Part shown: positions 26,901 to 36,123 of the stretch, piece after piece | Layout of the letters: the number at the start of each line of letters is the position of its first letter | Numbering within the stretch: the stretch's first letter is position 1 | Assembly: GCA_028280345.1 (NCBI GenBank) | Contig: JANQLY010000005.1 | Coordinates: 1-64,000 of the forward strand | From: Pseudomonadales bacterium | Lineage (GTDB): Bacteria; Pseudomonadota; Gammaproteobacteria; Pseudomonadales; UBA7239 | Length of the DNA stretch: 64,000 bases | Direction of reading: 5' to 3' | The notes under the pieces: model-generated | What the model saw: the letters and a program-made list of their open reading frames with translations, nothing else | Told to the model about the DNA's origin: nothing | The model's database searches: none | Program-made: the position numbers and the translations under genes

Positions 26901-27488
26901 ATGACAAAATCTCAAGGCGGGCCGGGACGACCCAGAAGTGAAGCCGCGGAAAAGGCGATTCTGGATTCCACACTGAAACTGCTGGCCGAGCTCGGCTATG
27001 GCGGCCTGACCATGGATAAGGTGGCAGCAGACGCAAAGGTCAGCAAGGCAACCATGTATCGGCGCTGGCCGTCCAAGGTTCACCTGGTGATTGCAGCATT
27101 TAGTCAGCTACCGGAGTTGCCGTCACCGGATACCGGGGCAATACGCACGGATTTGATCCAGGTGCTCGAGAGTTTCCTCACCATCACTGAAAATACGCCG
27201 CTAGCGGGTGTTTTGCCGACCCTGGCGGGCGAGCGGGCGCGTACCCCTGAGTTGTCTGACTATCTCGACAAGGCGACCCGACAGCGCCGTAAACCGGTTA
27301 AACAGATGCTGGAAAGGGCGGTCAGGCGTGGTGAACTGCCAGGTTCCACCGATATCGAACTGGCGGTGGATATGGTGATGAGCCCTCTGGTGATGCGTAT
27401 CTTCTTTACCAATAATCCGGCGGATATGGAATTTCTCAAACAGGTGGTTGAAACGGCCTTGCGCGGGTTGGGTTGGCAATCAGAATAA
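26901..27488 (+). CDS. TetR/AcrR family transcriptional regulator
   Basis: A 195-residue repressor-type regulator. The N-terminal helix-turn-helix reads LTMDKVAADAKVSKATMYRRW and the C-terminal ligand domain is all-helical, with AVDMVMSPLVMRIFF near the end. The start follows AGAGGCTGAT. Four bases after its stop lies a 7-2-7 palindrome that could be its operator and controls the following outer-membrane gene. Ligand unknown. Confidence 0.88.
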   Translation: MTKSQGGPGRPRSEAAEKAILDSTLKLLAELGYGGLTMDKVAADAKVSKATMYRRWPSKVHLVIAAFSQLPELPSPDTGAIRTDLIQVLESFLTITENTPLAGVLPTLAGERARTPELSDYLDKATRQRRKPVKQMLERAVRRGELPGSTDIELAVDMVMSPLVMRIFFTNNPADMEFLKQVVETALRGLGWQSE

Positions 27489-27491
27489 CAT

Positions 27492-27507
27492 GTAAGTAAA
27501 TACTTAC
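27492..27507. promoter_or_regulatory. Candidate TetR operator
   Basis: GTAAGTA AA TACTTAC, a palindrome with perfect 7-base arms, lies between the TetR gene and the outer-membrane barrel gene. Size and symmetry fit TetR-type operators. Confidence 0.5.
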
Positions 27508-27635
27508 TTTTCAGTCAATTTAGGCGCCTTTAAAACTAAAGTAATTTATTAAGTTCGTGCAACTAGCCCTTGTATCACAAAGGATTAGTCTATATAGTCG
27601 TTGGTCTGGTAGGTAAAGGGGGAATGAGAGAAAAG

Positions 27636-28721
27636 ATGTCTCCAGCAATAAAATATAAAGTTAATAACAAGGCCGATGATGCGGTTGGCCAATGTGAACA
27701 GCGTGAAGAACAATCTGTAAAACCGGTTCAAAAGCTTTTGGCAGGTGCTGTCTCGGCGGTACTCATTGGCGTGTACGGCATGCCCGCAAGAGCCAAAGAT
27801 GATTCTGTTTTGGATCTTGGTGTTAAACGTACCCGCTATCAACTGGATGCAAGCAATATTGCATTGCCCGATAAAGCAGATGGCACTGAGTTTTATGTCA
27901 GTTTCAAAGTGGGTGAAAAATGGCGGGTGAATCTTGCTTATACGGACGTTGATGGTGAGGAGGTGCAGTCGATAACAACTGTTCAAAGAGGGGGCTATGC
28001 ATCCGGCGTTTCCCTGACAAATCCATCGCCTCCTCCGGCCACGTTCCCGGCGAATGTCTGGTTTAACTATAACGATAGTGTTGTTAACGAAGGAGATATG
28101 GATTTCGAGCTGATTGATTTTACTGCCGAGTATGACCTGGCGTTAGGTGGTAACTTTGATATGACTCTCGAAGGCGGGCTGCGCTATATGGATCTTTCCG
28201 CAGAAGCAGCCGCAAGCCAGCTCCAGTTCCTTAGTGACTATGAATTTGAAGTGCCTGCGTTAATGATTAGTCGTACGCCAATGCCGGCGCAATTCTGGTC
28301 AGATGTAGGTGCCCTTTATCCTGCTTATTACCCTGCACAACAAACGGGGCTCGTAATTGGTAGTCAGACCTATGACGCGCTCGGTGCCCGTGTTGGTGTG
28401 AATATGGAATGGGCGTTTAACAGTAACTGGAGCCTTGGCACTGACTTTGCGTTTGATCTGCTTTCCGGTGATAGAGAATATACGTATAACAACAACGGTG
28501 TTGTAACCACAGGTAGTAGTTCGGAGTCTCTGGAAGCACTTGAGGCGGATATTGCCATTCACTGGTTGATGACGCCAGCTGACACTGACGAAATCGGCCT
28601 TGAGCTTGTTATGGGTTATAATTTCTACCGCATGTATGACTTACTATTAAATCCTGCTACAAGGCAAACCAGCCACGTAGATGCCAGTGGTCCGTATATT
28701 GAGTTAAAGGCGTTATTTTAA
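27636..28721 (+). CDS. Outer-membrane beta-barrel protein (Lpg1974-like)
   Basis: About 361 residues. A signal-like segment LLAGAVSAVLIGVYGMPARA follows an unusually long charged N-terminus of about 40 residues. The rest alternates as outer-membrane beta strands (MTLEGGLRYMDLSAEAA, VGVNMEWAFNSNWSLGTD) and ends in aromatic-rich YIELKALF with the C-terminal Phe required by BamA. It resembles the Legionella Lpg1974-type major outer-membrane proteins by pattern. I chose the ATG at 27636 with GAGA upstream; 27624 is also possible. Control by the adjacent TetR is an inference. Confidence 0.75.
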   Translation: MSPAIKYKVNNKADDAVGQCEQREEQSVKPVQKLLAGAVSAVLIGVYGMPARAKDDSVLDLGVKRTRYQLDASNIALPDKADGTEFYVSFKVGEKWRVNLAYTDVDGEEVQSITTVQRGGYASGVSLTNPSPPPATFPANVWFNYNDSVVNEGDMDFELIDFTAEYDLALGGNFDMTLEGGLRYMDLSAEAAASQLQFLSDYEFEVPALMISRTPMPAQFWSDVGALYPAYYPAQQTGLVIGSQTYDALGARVGVNMEWAFNSNWSLGTDFAFDLLSGDREYTYNNNGVVTTGSSSESLEALEADIAIHWLMTPADTDEIGLELVMGYNFYRMYDLLLNPATRQTSHVDASGPYIELKALF

Positions 28722-28754
28722 TCGTTTGATATTTATTTTCTCTATACAAAAATT

Positions 28755-28781
28755 AAAAAAGGAGCCATCGGCTCCTTTTTT
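28755..28781. terminator. Bidirectional rho-independent terminator
   Basis: AAAAAA-GGAGCC-ATC-GGCTCC-TTTTTT between convergent genes ending at 28721 and 28814. It works in both directions by sequence. Confidence 0.85.
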
Positions 28782-28813
28782 AATGCGGCAAAATATAACT
28801 ACTAAAAACACCT

Positions 28814-29671
28814 TTAACAGTACTCATCCGGAATATAATCAAAGCGAACCATTTGCTCCCTGTGGTCACTAATAATTTGAAGGATCTGGGTTTCACTAAG
28901 TTCATCACGCCACTGATCTTTGGTACCTTTGCGAAAGAAGTTCTCTTCGTTGTTGGCCGGTTTTTCGAGGAAGCCCTGCTGGTTTTCTTTTTGTTGCAGT
29001 TTCTCAAAAGAGGATAGTTCAATCGCTTTGAGAATTCGTGCCGATGTCGTTTCAATCCTTAAAAATTGGGTCAATGCGGTAAAAGACTGCTCGGGGTCAT
29101 CCAGCATATCTTCATAGCGCATAATAAACAGTGAACGATTTGGTTTGCGCGTCCAACTGTTAACATGCTCTGACCAGCTGCCATGACGCTCATAAGCCAT
29201 CAATTCAATAGCCCGATTGAACACTCCACTGGCACCCATAATTTCGATAGTTTCGTCGAGATCTGTATTCATATGGTGGCGATACGAAACGGCTACATCG
29301 AGAGGGTTGCGTAATATATAAACCGCACCGGCGGTCACTTTAGGATTAATGAGTGGCACACCATGATCAAGCATCATGGCATTGTGTGTTTTAACAAAAG
29401 CAAGACCGTCACCCGCAGTGCGGGCAATCTCCTCGTTTGCCTGCATGCGGATTGCAGCACAGTCTTCGGCGGTCATTGTGTCGAAGTCCTTGATATTGGT
29501 GAATGGTTCGTACCAACGTAACGAGCTATCCCATGCCGTCTTGATATGCATTTGATTGAGGTTATGGCCGTCGCTTTCTGCGCTGCTTTCACAAAGCAGG
29601 TTATGCAAAAAGTTGCGTGTCCAGGTATTACCGGACTTCGGGTAGGAGGCGAGCCAGACAATGCCACCCAT
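28814..29671 (-). CDS. Sulfotransferase domain protein (Sulfotransfer_1 type)
   Basis: A 285-residue cytosolic-type sulfotransferase. The PAPS site WLASYPKSGNTWTRNFL is at the N-terminus and the 3'-phosphate region reads VYILRNPLDVAVSYRHH. The C-terminal KGTKDQWRDELSE matches the RKGxxGDWK-type cofactor segment in degenerate form. This family sulfates small molecules such as lipids, steroids or phenols. It differs in type from the sulfotransferase at 14961. A steroid or lipid acceptor is an inference from the next gene cluster. Confidence 0.87.
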   Translation of the reverse strand: MGGIVWLASYPKSGNTWTRNFLHNLLCESSAESDGHNLNQMHIKTAWDSSLRWYEPFTNIKDFDTMTAEDCAAIRMQANEEIARTAGDGLAFVKTHNAMMLDHGVPLINPKVTAGAVYILRNPLDVAVSYRHHMNTDLDETIEIMGASGVFNRAIELMAYERHGSWSEHVNSWTRKPNRSLFIMRYEDMLDDPEQSFTALTQFLRIETTSARILKAIELSSFEKLQQKENQQGFLEKPANNEENFFRKGTKDQWRDELSETQILQIISDHREQMVRFDYIPDEYC

Positions 29672-29808
29672 GGTATAGAGCTCCGTACTACTGAAAAAGG
29701 CTAGTGTAAGTTATCGTTAAAAAATGGCAATACGGATAACAGTTTGTTTTTAAAAGAATTATTATTCGATCTCGGTGCTTGTATAACTTGCGCTAGCGGG
29801 GCTTCACA

Positions 29809-29837
29809 TTGATTTTGCAGGCCTGTGCCGGTACTAT
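29809..29837 (+). promoter_or_regulatory. Candidate promoter of the ipdA-ipdB unit
   Basis: TTGATT, 17 bases, TACTAT; 39 bases before the ipdA ATG. The same layout is found before three other catabolic units. Confidence 0.5.
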
Positions 29838-29875
29838 GCGCAGCCATTTTCAGTGCTTCTGACAGGTAAGATTGT

Positions 29876-30757
29876 ATGAATAAAGAGATGACGTTGACCG
29901 ATATTGTCGGACAACTCGAAGATGGTATGACCATCGGTATTGGCGGCTGGGGTCCACGCCGCAAGCCCATGGCGTTAATTCGCGAGATTCTGCGTTCGGA
30001 TCTCAAGGATCTCACGGTTGTTGCTTACGGCGGTGCCGATGTCGGTATGCTGTGTGCGGCGGGCAAGGTGAAGAAACTGATCTTTGCATTTGTCTCTCTC
30101 GATTTTATTCCTCTCGAGCCTTACTTCCGCAAAGCGCGTCAGAGTGGCGCGATTGAAGTGATGGAAATCGATGAAGGTATGATGGTGCTGGGTTTGAAGG
30201 CGGCCGGTTATGGTTGTCCGTTTATTCCTACCAAAATTGGTCTCGGTACGGATGTGATTAATCCCGACGTTAACCCGGATATCAAGGTTATCGATTCGCC
30301 CTACGATGATAAAGAGTGGGTGGCGATGCCGGCGTTGAATCTTGATGCTGCATTGATTCATGTGGATCGCGCGAATTCCCGCGGTGTTTGCCAGATCAAG
30401 GGGCCGGATCACTACATGGATGATTTGTTTGTACGTGCAGCTAACAAAACCTATGTGACCTGTGATGAACTGGTTGAAGATGGTTACTTTAGCGATCAGG
30501 AAGAAGCGCGTTATGTGTTCTGGGAACGTGCACAAACCACGGGCGTATGCCATGTGGCTTACGGTGCGCATCCGACATCGTGCTGGCCGCTATACAGCTT
30601 TGATGTGAAACACTTCAAAGGATATAGTGCTTCGGCAAAAGAAGAGAACGGTTGGGAAAACTATGTTAACGAATTTGTTAACTGTTCCCAAGACGAGTAT
30701 CTCGAAAAAGTTGGTGGCGCAGAAGCTATCAAACAATTACCGAAACCCACTTTCTAG
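29876..30757 (+). CDS. ipdA: CoA-transferase family, IpdA-type subunit
   Basis: Alpha subunit of the CoA-transferase-fold hydrolase that opens the last steroid ring (COCHEA-CoA hydrolase) in the actinobacterial and proteobacterial steroid pathway. The N-terminus DGMTIGIGGWGPRRKPMALI and the following segment SDLKDLTVVAYGGADVGML align closely with the mycobacterial IpdA sequence as I remember it. A GxGG-type CoA loop is present. It precedes the beta subunit by 15 bases. The exact substrate in this organism is inferred from family. Confidence 0.85.
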   Translation: MNKEMTLTDIVGQLEDGMTIGIGGWGPRRKPMALIREILRSDLKDLTVVAYGGADVGMLCAAGKVKKLIFAFVSLDFIPLEPYFRKARQSGAIEVMEIDEGMMVLGLKAAGYGCPFIPTKIGLGTDVINPDVNPDIKVIDSPYDDKEWVAMPALNLDAALIHVDRANSRGVCQIKGPDHYMDDLFVRAANKTYVTCDELVEDGYFSDQEEARYVFWERAQTTGVCHVAYGAHPTSCWPLYSFDVKHFKGYSASAKEENGWENYVNEFVNCSQDEYLEKVGGAEAIKQLPKPTF

Positions 30758-30772
30758 GCAGCGGAGAACATT

Positions 30773-31534
30773 ATGAGTGATTTAGTCGATTTGGTCATTT
30801 GCGCTGCGTCGGAAGCGTTTAAAGATGATGGTGAGGTTCTTGTTACAGGTATTGGTGTTGTGCCGCGGCTTGCGGCGTCACTGGCTATGCTCACCAGTAA
30901 CACCGATATTATGATGACAGACTCCGAAGCCTATATTGTTTCAGAGCCGGTACCGGTTGGGCCACGCGGTGACTATGAAATCAAGGCGGAAACCTGGATG
31001 GGCTTTTCACGCATCTTTGATAATGTCTGGAGCGGCAAACGCCAATTGATGGGCGGCCCAACCCAGATCGACAAGTATGGTCAGGCAAATATTTCCATGA
31101 TTGGTTCTGATTATGCGAACCCTAAAGTGCAGATGCTCGGAGTGCGCGGCTTTCCGGGTAACTCCATTAGCCATGCCAACTCCTATTTCTTCCCGCAACA
31201 CAACAAAAAGTGCTTTGTGGAGGGCGAAGTGGATATGGTGTCTACTATTGGCTACAACCCGGAGCGGCTACCCAAAGGTTATAGCCTCGACGATGTTGAC
31301 CTGCGTTGGGTTGTCACCAATCTTTGTATTATGGATTTTGAAACTCCGAACAAGCAGATGCGGATTCGTTCGTTGCACCCCGGGGTGACTGCGGAACAGG
31401 TGCAGGAGAATACCGGCTTTGAGATTGTGATTCCCGACAATATTCCGGAAACACCGGCACCGACAGCGGAGCAATTAGAGGTTATCAACAAGCTCGACCC
31501 CCATGGTGTCCGGGCGAGTGCAATACCAAGTTAG
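30773..31534 (+). CDS. ipdB: CoA-transferase family, IpdB-type subunit
   Basis: Beta subunit partner of the preceding gene. Conserved regions include GPTQIDKYGQANISMIG, GVRGFPGNSISHANSYFFPQH and RSLHPGVTAEQVQENTGFE, which agree with mycobacterial IpdB. Together the two subunits form the heterotetrameric ring-opening hydrolase. The ATG has GGAG upstream (GCAGCGGAGAACATT). A rho-independent terminator follows 21 bases after the stop, so the unit is likely bicistronic. Confidence 0.85.
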   Translation: MSDLVDLVICAASEAFKDDGEVLVTGIGVVPRLAASLAMLTSNTDIMMTDSEAYIVSEPVPVGPRGDYEIKAETWMGFSRIFDNVWSGKRQLMGGPTQIDKYGQANISMIGSDYANPKVQMLGVRGFPGNSISHANSYFFPQHNKKCFVEGEVDMVSTIGYNPERLPKGYSLDDVDLRWVVTNLCIMDFETPNKQMRIRSLHPGVTAEQVQENTGFEIVIPDNIPETPAPTAEQLEVINKLDPHGVRASAIPS

Positions 31535-31554
31535 GGCAGCCTCCTTAACTTAAT

Positions 31555-31582
31555 AAAAGGGCCTTTATTTGGGCCCTTTTTT
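31555..31582 (+). terminator. Rho-independent terminator after ipdB
   Basis: AAAGGGCC, seven bases, GGGCCCTTTTTT. A strong stem with a U tract. Confidence 0.85.
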
Positions 31583-31749
31583 GTGTGCAACCTGCGGACA
31601 GAAGATTACAACATACAGACAAAACTTAAATAGAAGATTGCGCTAGAATCGCGTTCTGGCAGGAGCTACATTCATAGGCCTTTCCCCATATTTCTATAGC
31701 GTGTGAGGCCCTTGGCAATGTTCAATTTTTACTTTTGGAGCATAGTGCG

Positions 31750-33513
31750 ATGAAAAAAATTTTCATAACAGTATTGTTTGTTTTCACGTTTATCACGTCT
31801 GCCTATGCCACCATCGGCCCAATGAATTATCAGGGGCGCCTGCTTGACGATAACGGCGTGCCGGTAACGGGTAGCTATAACTTTCGTGTCAGAGTTTACG
31901 ATGCCGCAACTAATGGTTCTGTACAGTTTCAGGAACTGCATAGCGGCGTTAGCGTCAACGACGGCGTGTACTCCTTTCTTGTCAGCACGGGTGTGAACGA
32001 AACAGGGGCCTGGGACATTGCACTATGGAACCAATCCGAGCTTTATCTGGAACTGGAAGTTAATGGTGAGACACTGTCACCTCGCACACGCATTGCGGCA
32101 GCGCCTTATGCGTTTCAGGCCAATCTTGCGCTGACGACCAATGACGCTCTGGCACTGGGTGGCCGTAGTGCGGATGATTACGATAATATTCTTGCCGACA
32201 TTTGTGCGTCGAGTAAAGGTAAATGGCTCGACAATATTGAGGTTTGTCTTGGTGTTGCTGCGGTAGTAACAAATGAAAACGCAGCAACGATGGCATCTGA
32301 TCTGGACTATACCTTTCTCGATTTAAGTTTTGCAGATATGACGGGTACCGCATTTGATGGCGCTAACTTCACCCGCACGTTATTTAAAAATACCGCAATA
32401 TCCGCAGGTAGTATTACCAATGCCAACTTTACCTGGGCAACGCTTGATGGTGTAACCAGTAATACAACCTTGACCGCTACGGCTATTAACCTCAGCCATG
32501 CAACATTGAAAAATATGGATCTGACCGGTTGGGACCTGAGCAATGCGACGATGACAAATCTCTCTGCGGCAGAGTTAACCGGTTGTCCCGCGGCACTGCC
32601 AACAGACTGGTCCTGTAAGGAGCAGCGCTCCGGTTCCAGCCGCTATATATTGGTGGGTCCGGGTGGAAACTTTTCTGCAAACTCGGCGGCAACAGAAACT
32701 CGCTGGGGCGCACCACATCTGAATGTTGATGGTGATGTTTTTAATGGTGAGAATATTTCAGGCGCAACCTTTGAAGGCAATACCATGACACTGAACTTGT
32801 TGGAAGTAGATGCGTCATCAGCCAACTTTACCTACACTACAATTTTTAATACTGCATTTACCGGTGTAGATTTAACTAATACAGACTTCAGTTACAGTAA
32901 TCTGCGTGAGGTCACGTTTATAGATTATTTTATTGGTGAAATTCTGCAAACAGCGACAGTTCTTAATAACACGGTATATCATTCGTCAGTCATTGATGGT
33001 GCGACTTTCTTTGTTGGCGCAACGGGTCTCGACCTGTCGAGTGCGCGTATTAAAAATATGCAAACCGGCTCTTATGTATTTGATGCGCCAATTTATAACA
33101 ATGCCGTGTTTGAAAACCTGCTTTACTATGTCGATCACGATAACGAGAGTGCAAGTTGGGACTTTGATGGTGTAACATTTTATGGTGATGCACTGATTAA
33201 TCCGGCCAACTGGTACCATGAGTGTGTCAATCCGATTATCGAACTTTACTGCTATCTGCGTATGCATGAGACGATCTTTGTGGGAGGCAATGTGCGCGGT
33301 GATTTTACCAATTTCGTATTTCAGGATGTGAGCTGGCGTGGCTCTGACCTCAAGGGGGCTGATTTTACCGGCGCAACGTTCTATTACACACCGTACGGTA
33401 GTAGCGGTTTTAATGGCGTAAGCTGGGCCGGGGCGACTTGCCCGGATGGTACAGCGATTGCACTTGATGATAATTCAAGTACATGTTCAATTAGTTGGCA
33501 GCCTGCTCCTTGA
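31750..33513 (+). CDS. Secreted YQGRL-module protein with pentapeptide repeats (copy 1)
   Basis: About 587 residues. Signal peptide 1-20 (ends TSAYA). Module 1 (about 22-125) has GPMNYQGRLLDDNGVPVTG, a VNDGVYSF strand and SPRTRIAAAPYAFQAN. A linker ICASSKGKWLDNIEVCLG carries two cysteines. The body has pentapeptide-type A(D/N)LxX repeats (FDGANFTRTLFKN, FTGVDLTNTDFS), with a central insertion LTGCPAALPTDWSCKEQ and VGPGGNF, and it ends ATCPDG...CSISW. I know no named family. A tandem copy follows 178 bases on. The ATG at 31750 follows TTGGAGC. Confidence 0.8.
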   Translation: MKKIFITVLFVFTFITSAYATIGPMNYQGRLLDDNGVPVTGSYNFRVRVYDAATNGSVQFQELHSGVSVNDGVYSFLVSTGVNETGAWDIALWNQSELYLELEVNGETLSPRTRIAAAPYAFQANLALTTNDALALGGRSADDYDNILADICASSKGKWLDNIEVCLGVAAVVTNENAATMASDLDYTFLDLSFADMTGTAFDGANFTRTLFKNTAISAGSITNANFTWATLDGVTSNTTLTATAINLSHATLKNMDLTGWDLSNATMTNLSAAELTGCPAALPTDWSCKEQRSGSSRYILVGPGGNFSANSAATETRWGAPHLNVDGDVFNGENISGATFEGNTMTLNLLEVDASSANFTYTTIFNTAFTGVDLTNTDFSYSNLREVTFIDYFIGEILQTATVLNNTVYHSSVIDGATFFVGATGLDLSSARIKNMQTGSYVFDAPIYNNAVFENLLYYVDHDNESASWDFDGVTFYGDALINPANWYHECVNPIIELYCYLRMHETIFVGGNVRGDFTNFVFQDVSWRGSDLKGADFTGATFYYTPYGSSGFNGVSWAGATCPDGTAIALDDNSSTCSISWQPAP

Positions 33514-33691
33514 CGAATTTGCTGCCAAAAAGGCCTTCTTGTTGATATTGCAACCTGAGGGCAATGAATTACGACACATGGGCAAGTGTGCGCCAACAAT
33601 TGAGAGTAATATCAACCGATATTTTGAGTAAATAGTAAGCTTTCTGGCGATTTTTATTTTGTTTTTCGTGAAGGTATTGAGAGGAAGATCA

Positions 33692-35482
33692 ATGAGAAAA
33701 ATTGTATTTCTGGCGACTACGATTTGTATGCTGTACACAGCTGTCAGCCACGCATCAATCGGGCCGATGAACTATCAGGGGCGTCTACTTGATGATAATG
33801 GTGTACCGGTAACCGGTAATTACACATTCGTGGTCTCCGTGTGGGATGCGTCGAATGGTGGTGTTCTGCAATTTCAGGAGAAACACGGCGTTAGTGTTAA
33901 CGACGGTGTGTACTCCTTTCTTGTTAGCACTGGCACAGTTATTTACGGTACCTGGGATATCAATCTCTGGAATCAGCCGGAACTCTATCTGGAGCTAGAG
34001 GTTGCGGGTGAAACACTGTCGCCGCGTACGCGTATTGCAGCAGCACCTTATGCGTTCCAGGCAAATCTGGCATTAACAACAAATAATGCGCTGGCGCTAG
34101 GCGGCAAAAGTGCAGATGACTACGATACAATCCTTGAAGATATATGCGCATCGGGTAACGGTAAATGGCTCGATGTTGAAGAGCAGTGCATGGGTGTTGG
34201 CTCTGTAGTGACGGGTGTTTGGACAGCTCTTGATAGTGGTGCGGATCAGAATGATTATAAGAATCTTGATCTGACCAACGCGGATATCAGTGGCGCCAGT
34301 TTTAGTGGCGCGACAGGCTACTGGAATGGTGCGAATTTTGAAGGTTCGACGTTTAAGAATACCACCGTGTCTGCGGCAGGGCTTGATAAGGTCGTGTTGG
34401 ATGACGTCTATATGGATGGCGTAATTACGACAGAGGTCAATCCGGTAACGGTTAATTCAAAATTCCAGGGTGCTGTATTAAAAAATATGGATTTAAGCAA
34501 CTGGAATCTGTCAGGCGCTAACCTGACAGGTTTATCTGCGTCTTACCTGACCGGATGTCCGGAGGATTTGCCGGCAGACTGGCAATGTAAGGAAATGCAC
34601 TTTGGTGGCGGTTTATATTTTCTTGTCGGCCCTTATGCAAACCTGTCGTCAACCTCGGGGCTTGCTATTGAAGGCAAAGATGGTATCTATCTGGATCTTG
34701 ATAACAATGCGTTAAAAAATGTTGATTTAAGCAGCGCAAAATTTATGGGTGTAACCATTACCCAGGATATCCAGACAGATGATATGGCAGGTGCCAATTT
34801 TGATAACGCAACTTTTAAAGGAGCTCGAGTAACAGTGACCAACGGCTCTTATATGCTGGGCATTAACTTTGATAATACAACCTGGCTGCGCAGCTCATTG
34901 TTATTGCCGACGGCTAATGAGTCCCATCTAATGGGTTTCCAAAATATGCATTTTAATTATTCGCATTTGCAATTACCGATTATCAATCCCGGTAGCCCGC
35001 AATATGTCTTTAATGGCTTTGATGGGTCGATTTTTGAAAACACGCGCATCACCGGTGGGGGTGGTACTCAACTGCCGTTTTTTGATGTGGTCTTTAACAA
35101 TGCTGTACTTGATGTGAATGCGAGTACTCTTTTGATTGAAAGCAGTGAGATTACCGGTAAATTCACCGTTGATAATTACCACAGTGGCAGTTATGTGGAT
35201 GGCTTGTCTATCCGCCAGGCTGAACTCACTGGGCGTTACTACAACTGGGACTTTGTTGCGGTTGAAGTCTATCACTCCAGGCTGGATGGCTATTTCTATC
35301 TTTCAGACTGGAGCGAGTCTGATTTTCAATGGACAGATATGGGCTATTACTGGTACAACGCCGTATTGGGTGGACAGGGTAATACATCGTCAAGCCTGAC
35401 CTGGTATGGAACCTGCCCTGCTGGCGGCGCGCCCACGTCACAGGGGCCCGATGGTGGTGGTAGCTGTGCGGTATCCTGGTAA
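33692..35482 (+). CDS. Secreted YQGRL-module protein with pentapeptide repeats (copy 2)
   Basis: About 596 residues and a tandem paralog of copy 1: signal peptide ending VSHA, GPMNYQGRLLDDNGVPVTG, SPRTRIAAAPYAFQANLAL, and ICASGNGKWLDVEEQCMG. The body carries pentapeptide-type repeats (LDLTNADISGASFSGAT), the insertion LTGCPEDLPADWQCKE followed by VGPYANLS, and a closing TCPAGG...CAVSW. The N-terminal module is nearly identical to copy 1, whereas the repeat body has diverged, with many aromatic residues near the C-terminus. RBS GAGGAAG is strong. Confidence 0.8.
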   Translation: MRKIVFLATTICMLYTAVSHASIGPMNYQGRLLDDNGVPVTGNYTFVVSVWDASNGGVLQFQEKHGVSVNDGVYSFLVSTGTVIYGTWDINLWNQPELYLELEVAGETLSPRTRIAAAPYAFQANLALTTNNALALGGKSADDYDTILEDICASGNGKWLDVEEQCMGVGSVVTGVWTALDSGADQNDYKNLDLTNADISGASFSGATGYWNGANFEGSTFKNTTVSAAGLDKVVLDDVYMDGVITTEVNPVTVNSKFQGAVLKNMDLSNWNLSGANLTGLSASYLTGCPEDLPADWQCKEMHFGGGLYFLVGPYANLSSTSGLAIEGKDGIYLDLDNNALKNVDLSSAKFMGVTITQDIQTDDMAGANFDNATFKGARVTVTNGSYMLGINFDNTTWLRSSLLLPTANESHLMGFQNMHFNYSHLQLPIINPGSPQYVFNGFDGSIFENTRITGGGGTQLPFFDVVFNNAVLDVNASTLLIESSEITGKFTVDNYHSGSYVDGLSIRQAELTGRYYNWDFVAVEVYHSRLDGYFYLSDWSESDFQWTDMGYYWYNAVLGGQGNTSSSLTWYGTCPAGGAPTSQGPDGGGSCAVSW

Positions 35483-35503
35483 AGCAGATATGAAAACAAA
35501 ATC

Positions 35504-35532
35504 TCCAGGGCGGGCCCTACGGCTGCCCTGGA
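35504..35532. terminator. Inverted repeat after the tandem YQGRL genes
   Basis: TCCAGGGC and GCCCTGGA flank 13 bases, 21 bases past the stop. No U tract; it may be a stem-loop end or another regulatory site. Confidence 0.35.
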
Positions 35533-35581
35533 CCCTGCATAGAGTAACCTCTAATGCCCGGGAAACTGACTTTTTCTGCCA

Positions 35582-35610
35582 TTGACATACCTTCGGTAAA
35601 CACCTAGTAT
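35582..35610 (+). promoter_or_regulatory. Candidate promoter of the DUF35/thiolase unit
   Basis: TTGACA, 17 bases, TAGTAT; 32 bases before the ATG at 35642. It is almost the same as the promoter at 49542. Confidence 0.55.
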
Positions 35611-35641
35611 TTGCCTCCCTGTTGTATCTCTGAGAATTCCT

Positions 35642-36070
35642 ATGGCAAAACAGCAAGTGCCTGTTCTGGAGGGGTGGTTTACCATTGACGACCGGCCCCA
35701 CCTACTGGGTACCCGATGTAAATCCTGTGGTACCTATTACTTTCCCAAGCAAAGTGTCTTTTGCAAAAACCCGGCTTGCAATGGCGAGACTTTTGAAGAG
35801 GTAAAGCTGTCGCGTACGGGCAAGGTATGGTCGTTTACCAATGCCTGCTATCAGCCGCCGGAGCCCTATGTTTCGCCAGACCCTTTTGAGCCCTACACGA
35901 TTGTAGCGGTAGAGCTGGAAAAGGAAAAAATGGTTGTGATGGGTCAGGCGGTAGAAGGCGTCAACGTATCAGACCTCAAGGCAGGTCTTGAAATGGAGCT
36001 TGTACTGGAAACCCTGTTTGAAGACGAAGAGTCTGAAAAGCTCACGTGGAAGTGGAAGCCGGTTGCCTGA
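35642..36070 (+). CDS. Zn-ribbon/OB-fold protein (DUF35 type)
   Basis: A 142-residue protein with an N-terminal rubredoxin-like zinc ribbon (CKSCGTYYFPKQSVFCKNPAC) followed by an OB-fold (YTIVAVELEKEKMVVMG). DUF35 proteins bind acyl-CoA and partner thiolase-like enzymes. The C-terminal domain of mycobacterial ChsH2, which works with the aldolase Ltp2, is of this type. The gene is directly upstream (53 bases) of an Ltp-type thiolase, which fits such a complex. It sits in the steroid-type catabolic region. Confidence 0.87.
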   Translation: MAKQQVPVLEGWFTIDDRPHLLGTRCKSCGTYYFPKQSVFCKNPACNGETFEEVKLSRTGKVWSFTNACYQPPEPYVSPDPFEPYTIVAVELEKEKMVVMGQAVEGVNVSDLKAGLEMELVLETLFEDEESEKLTWKWKPVA

Positions 36071-36123
36071 TACAGGTACGTTGCCGGTCACGAATGTAGT
36101 AGAAATTAATTAAGAGAGAGATT

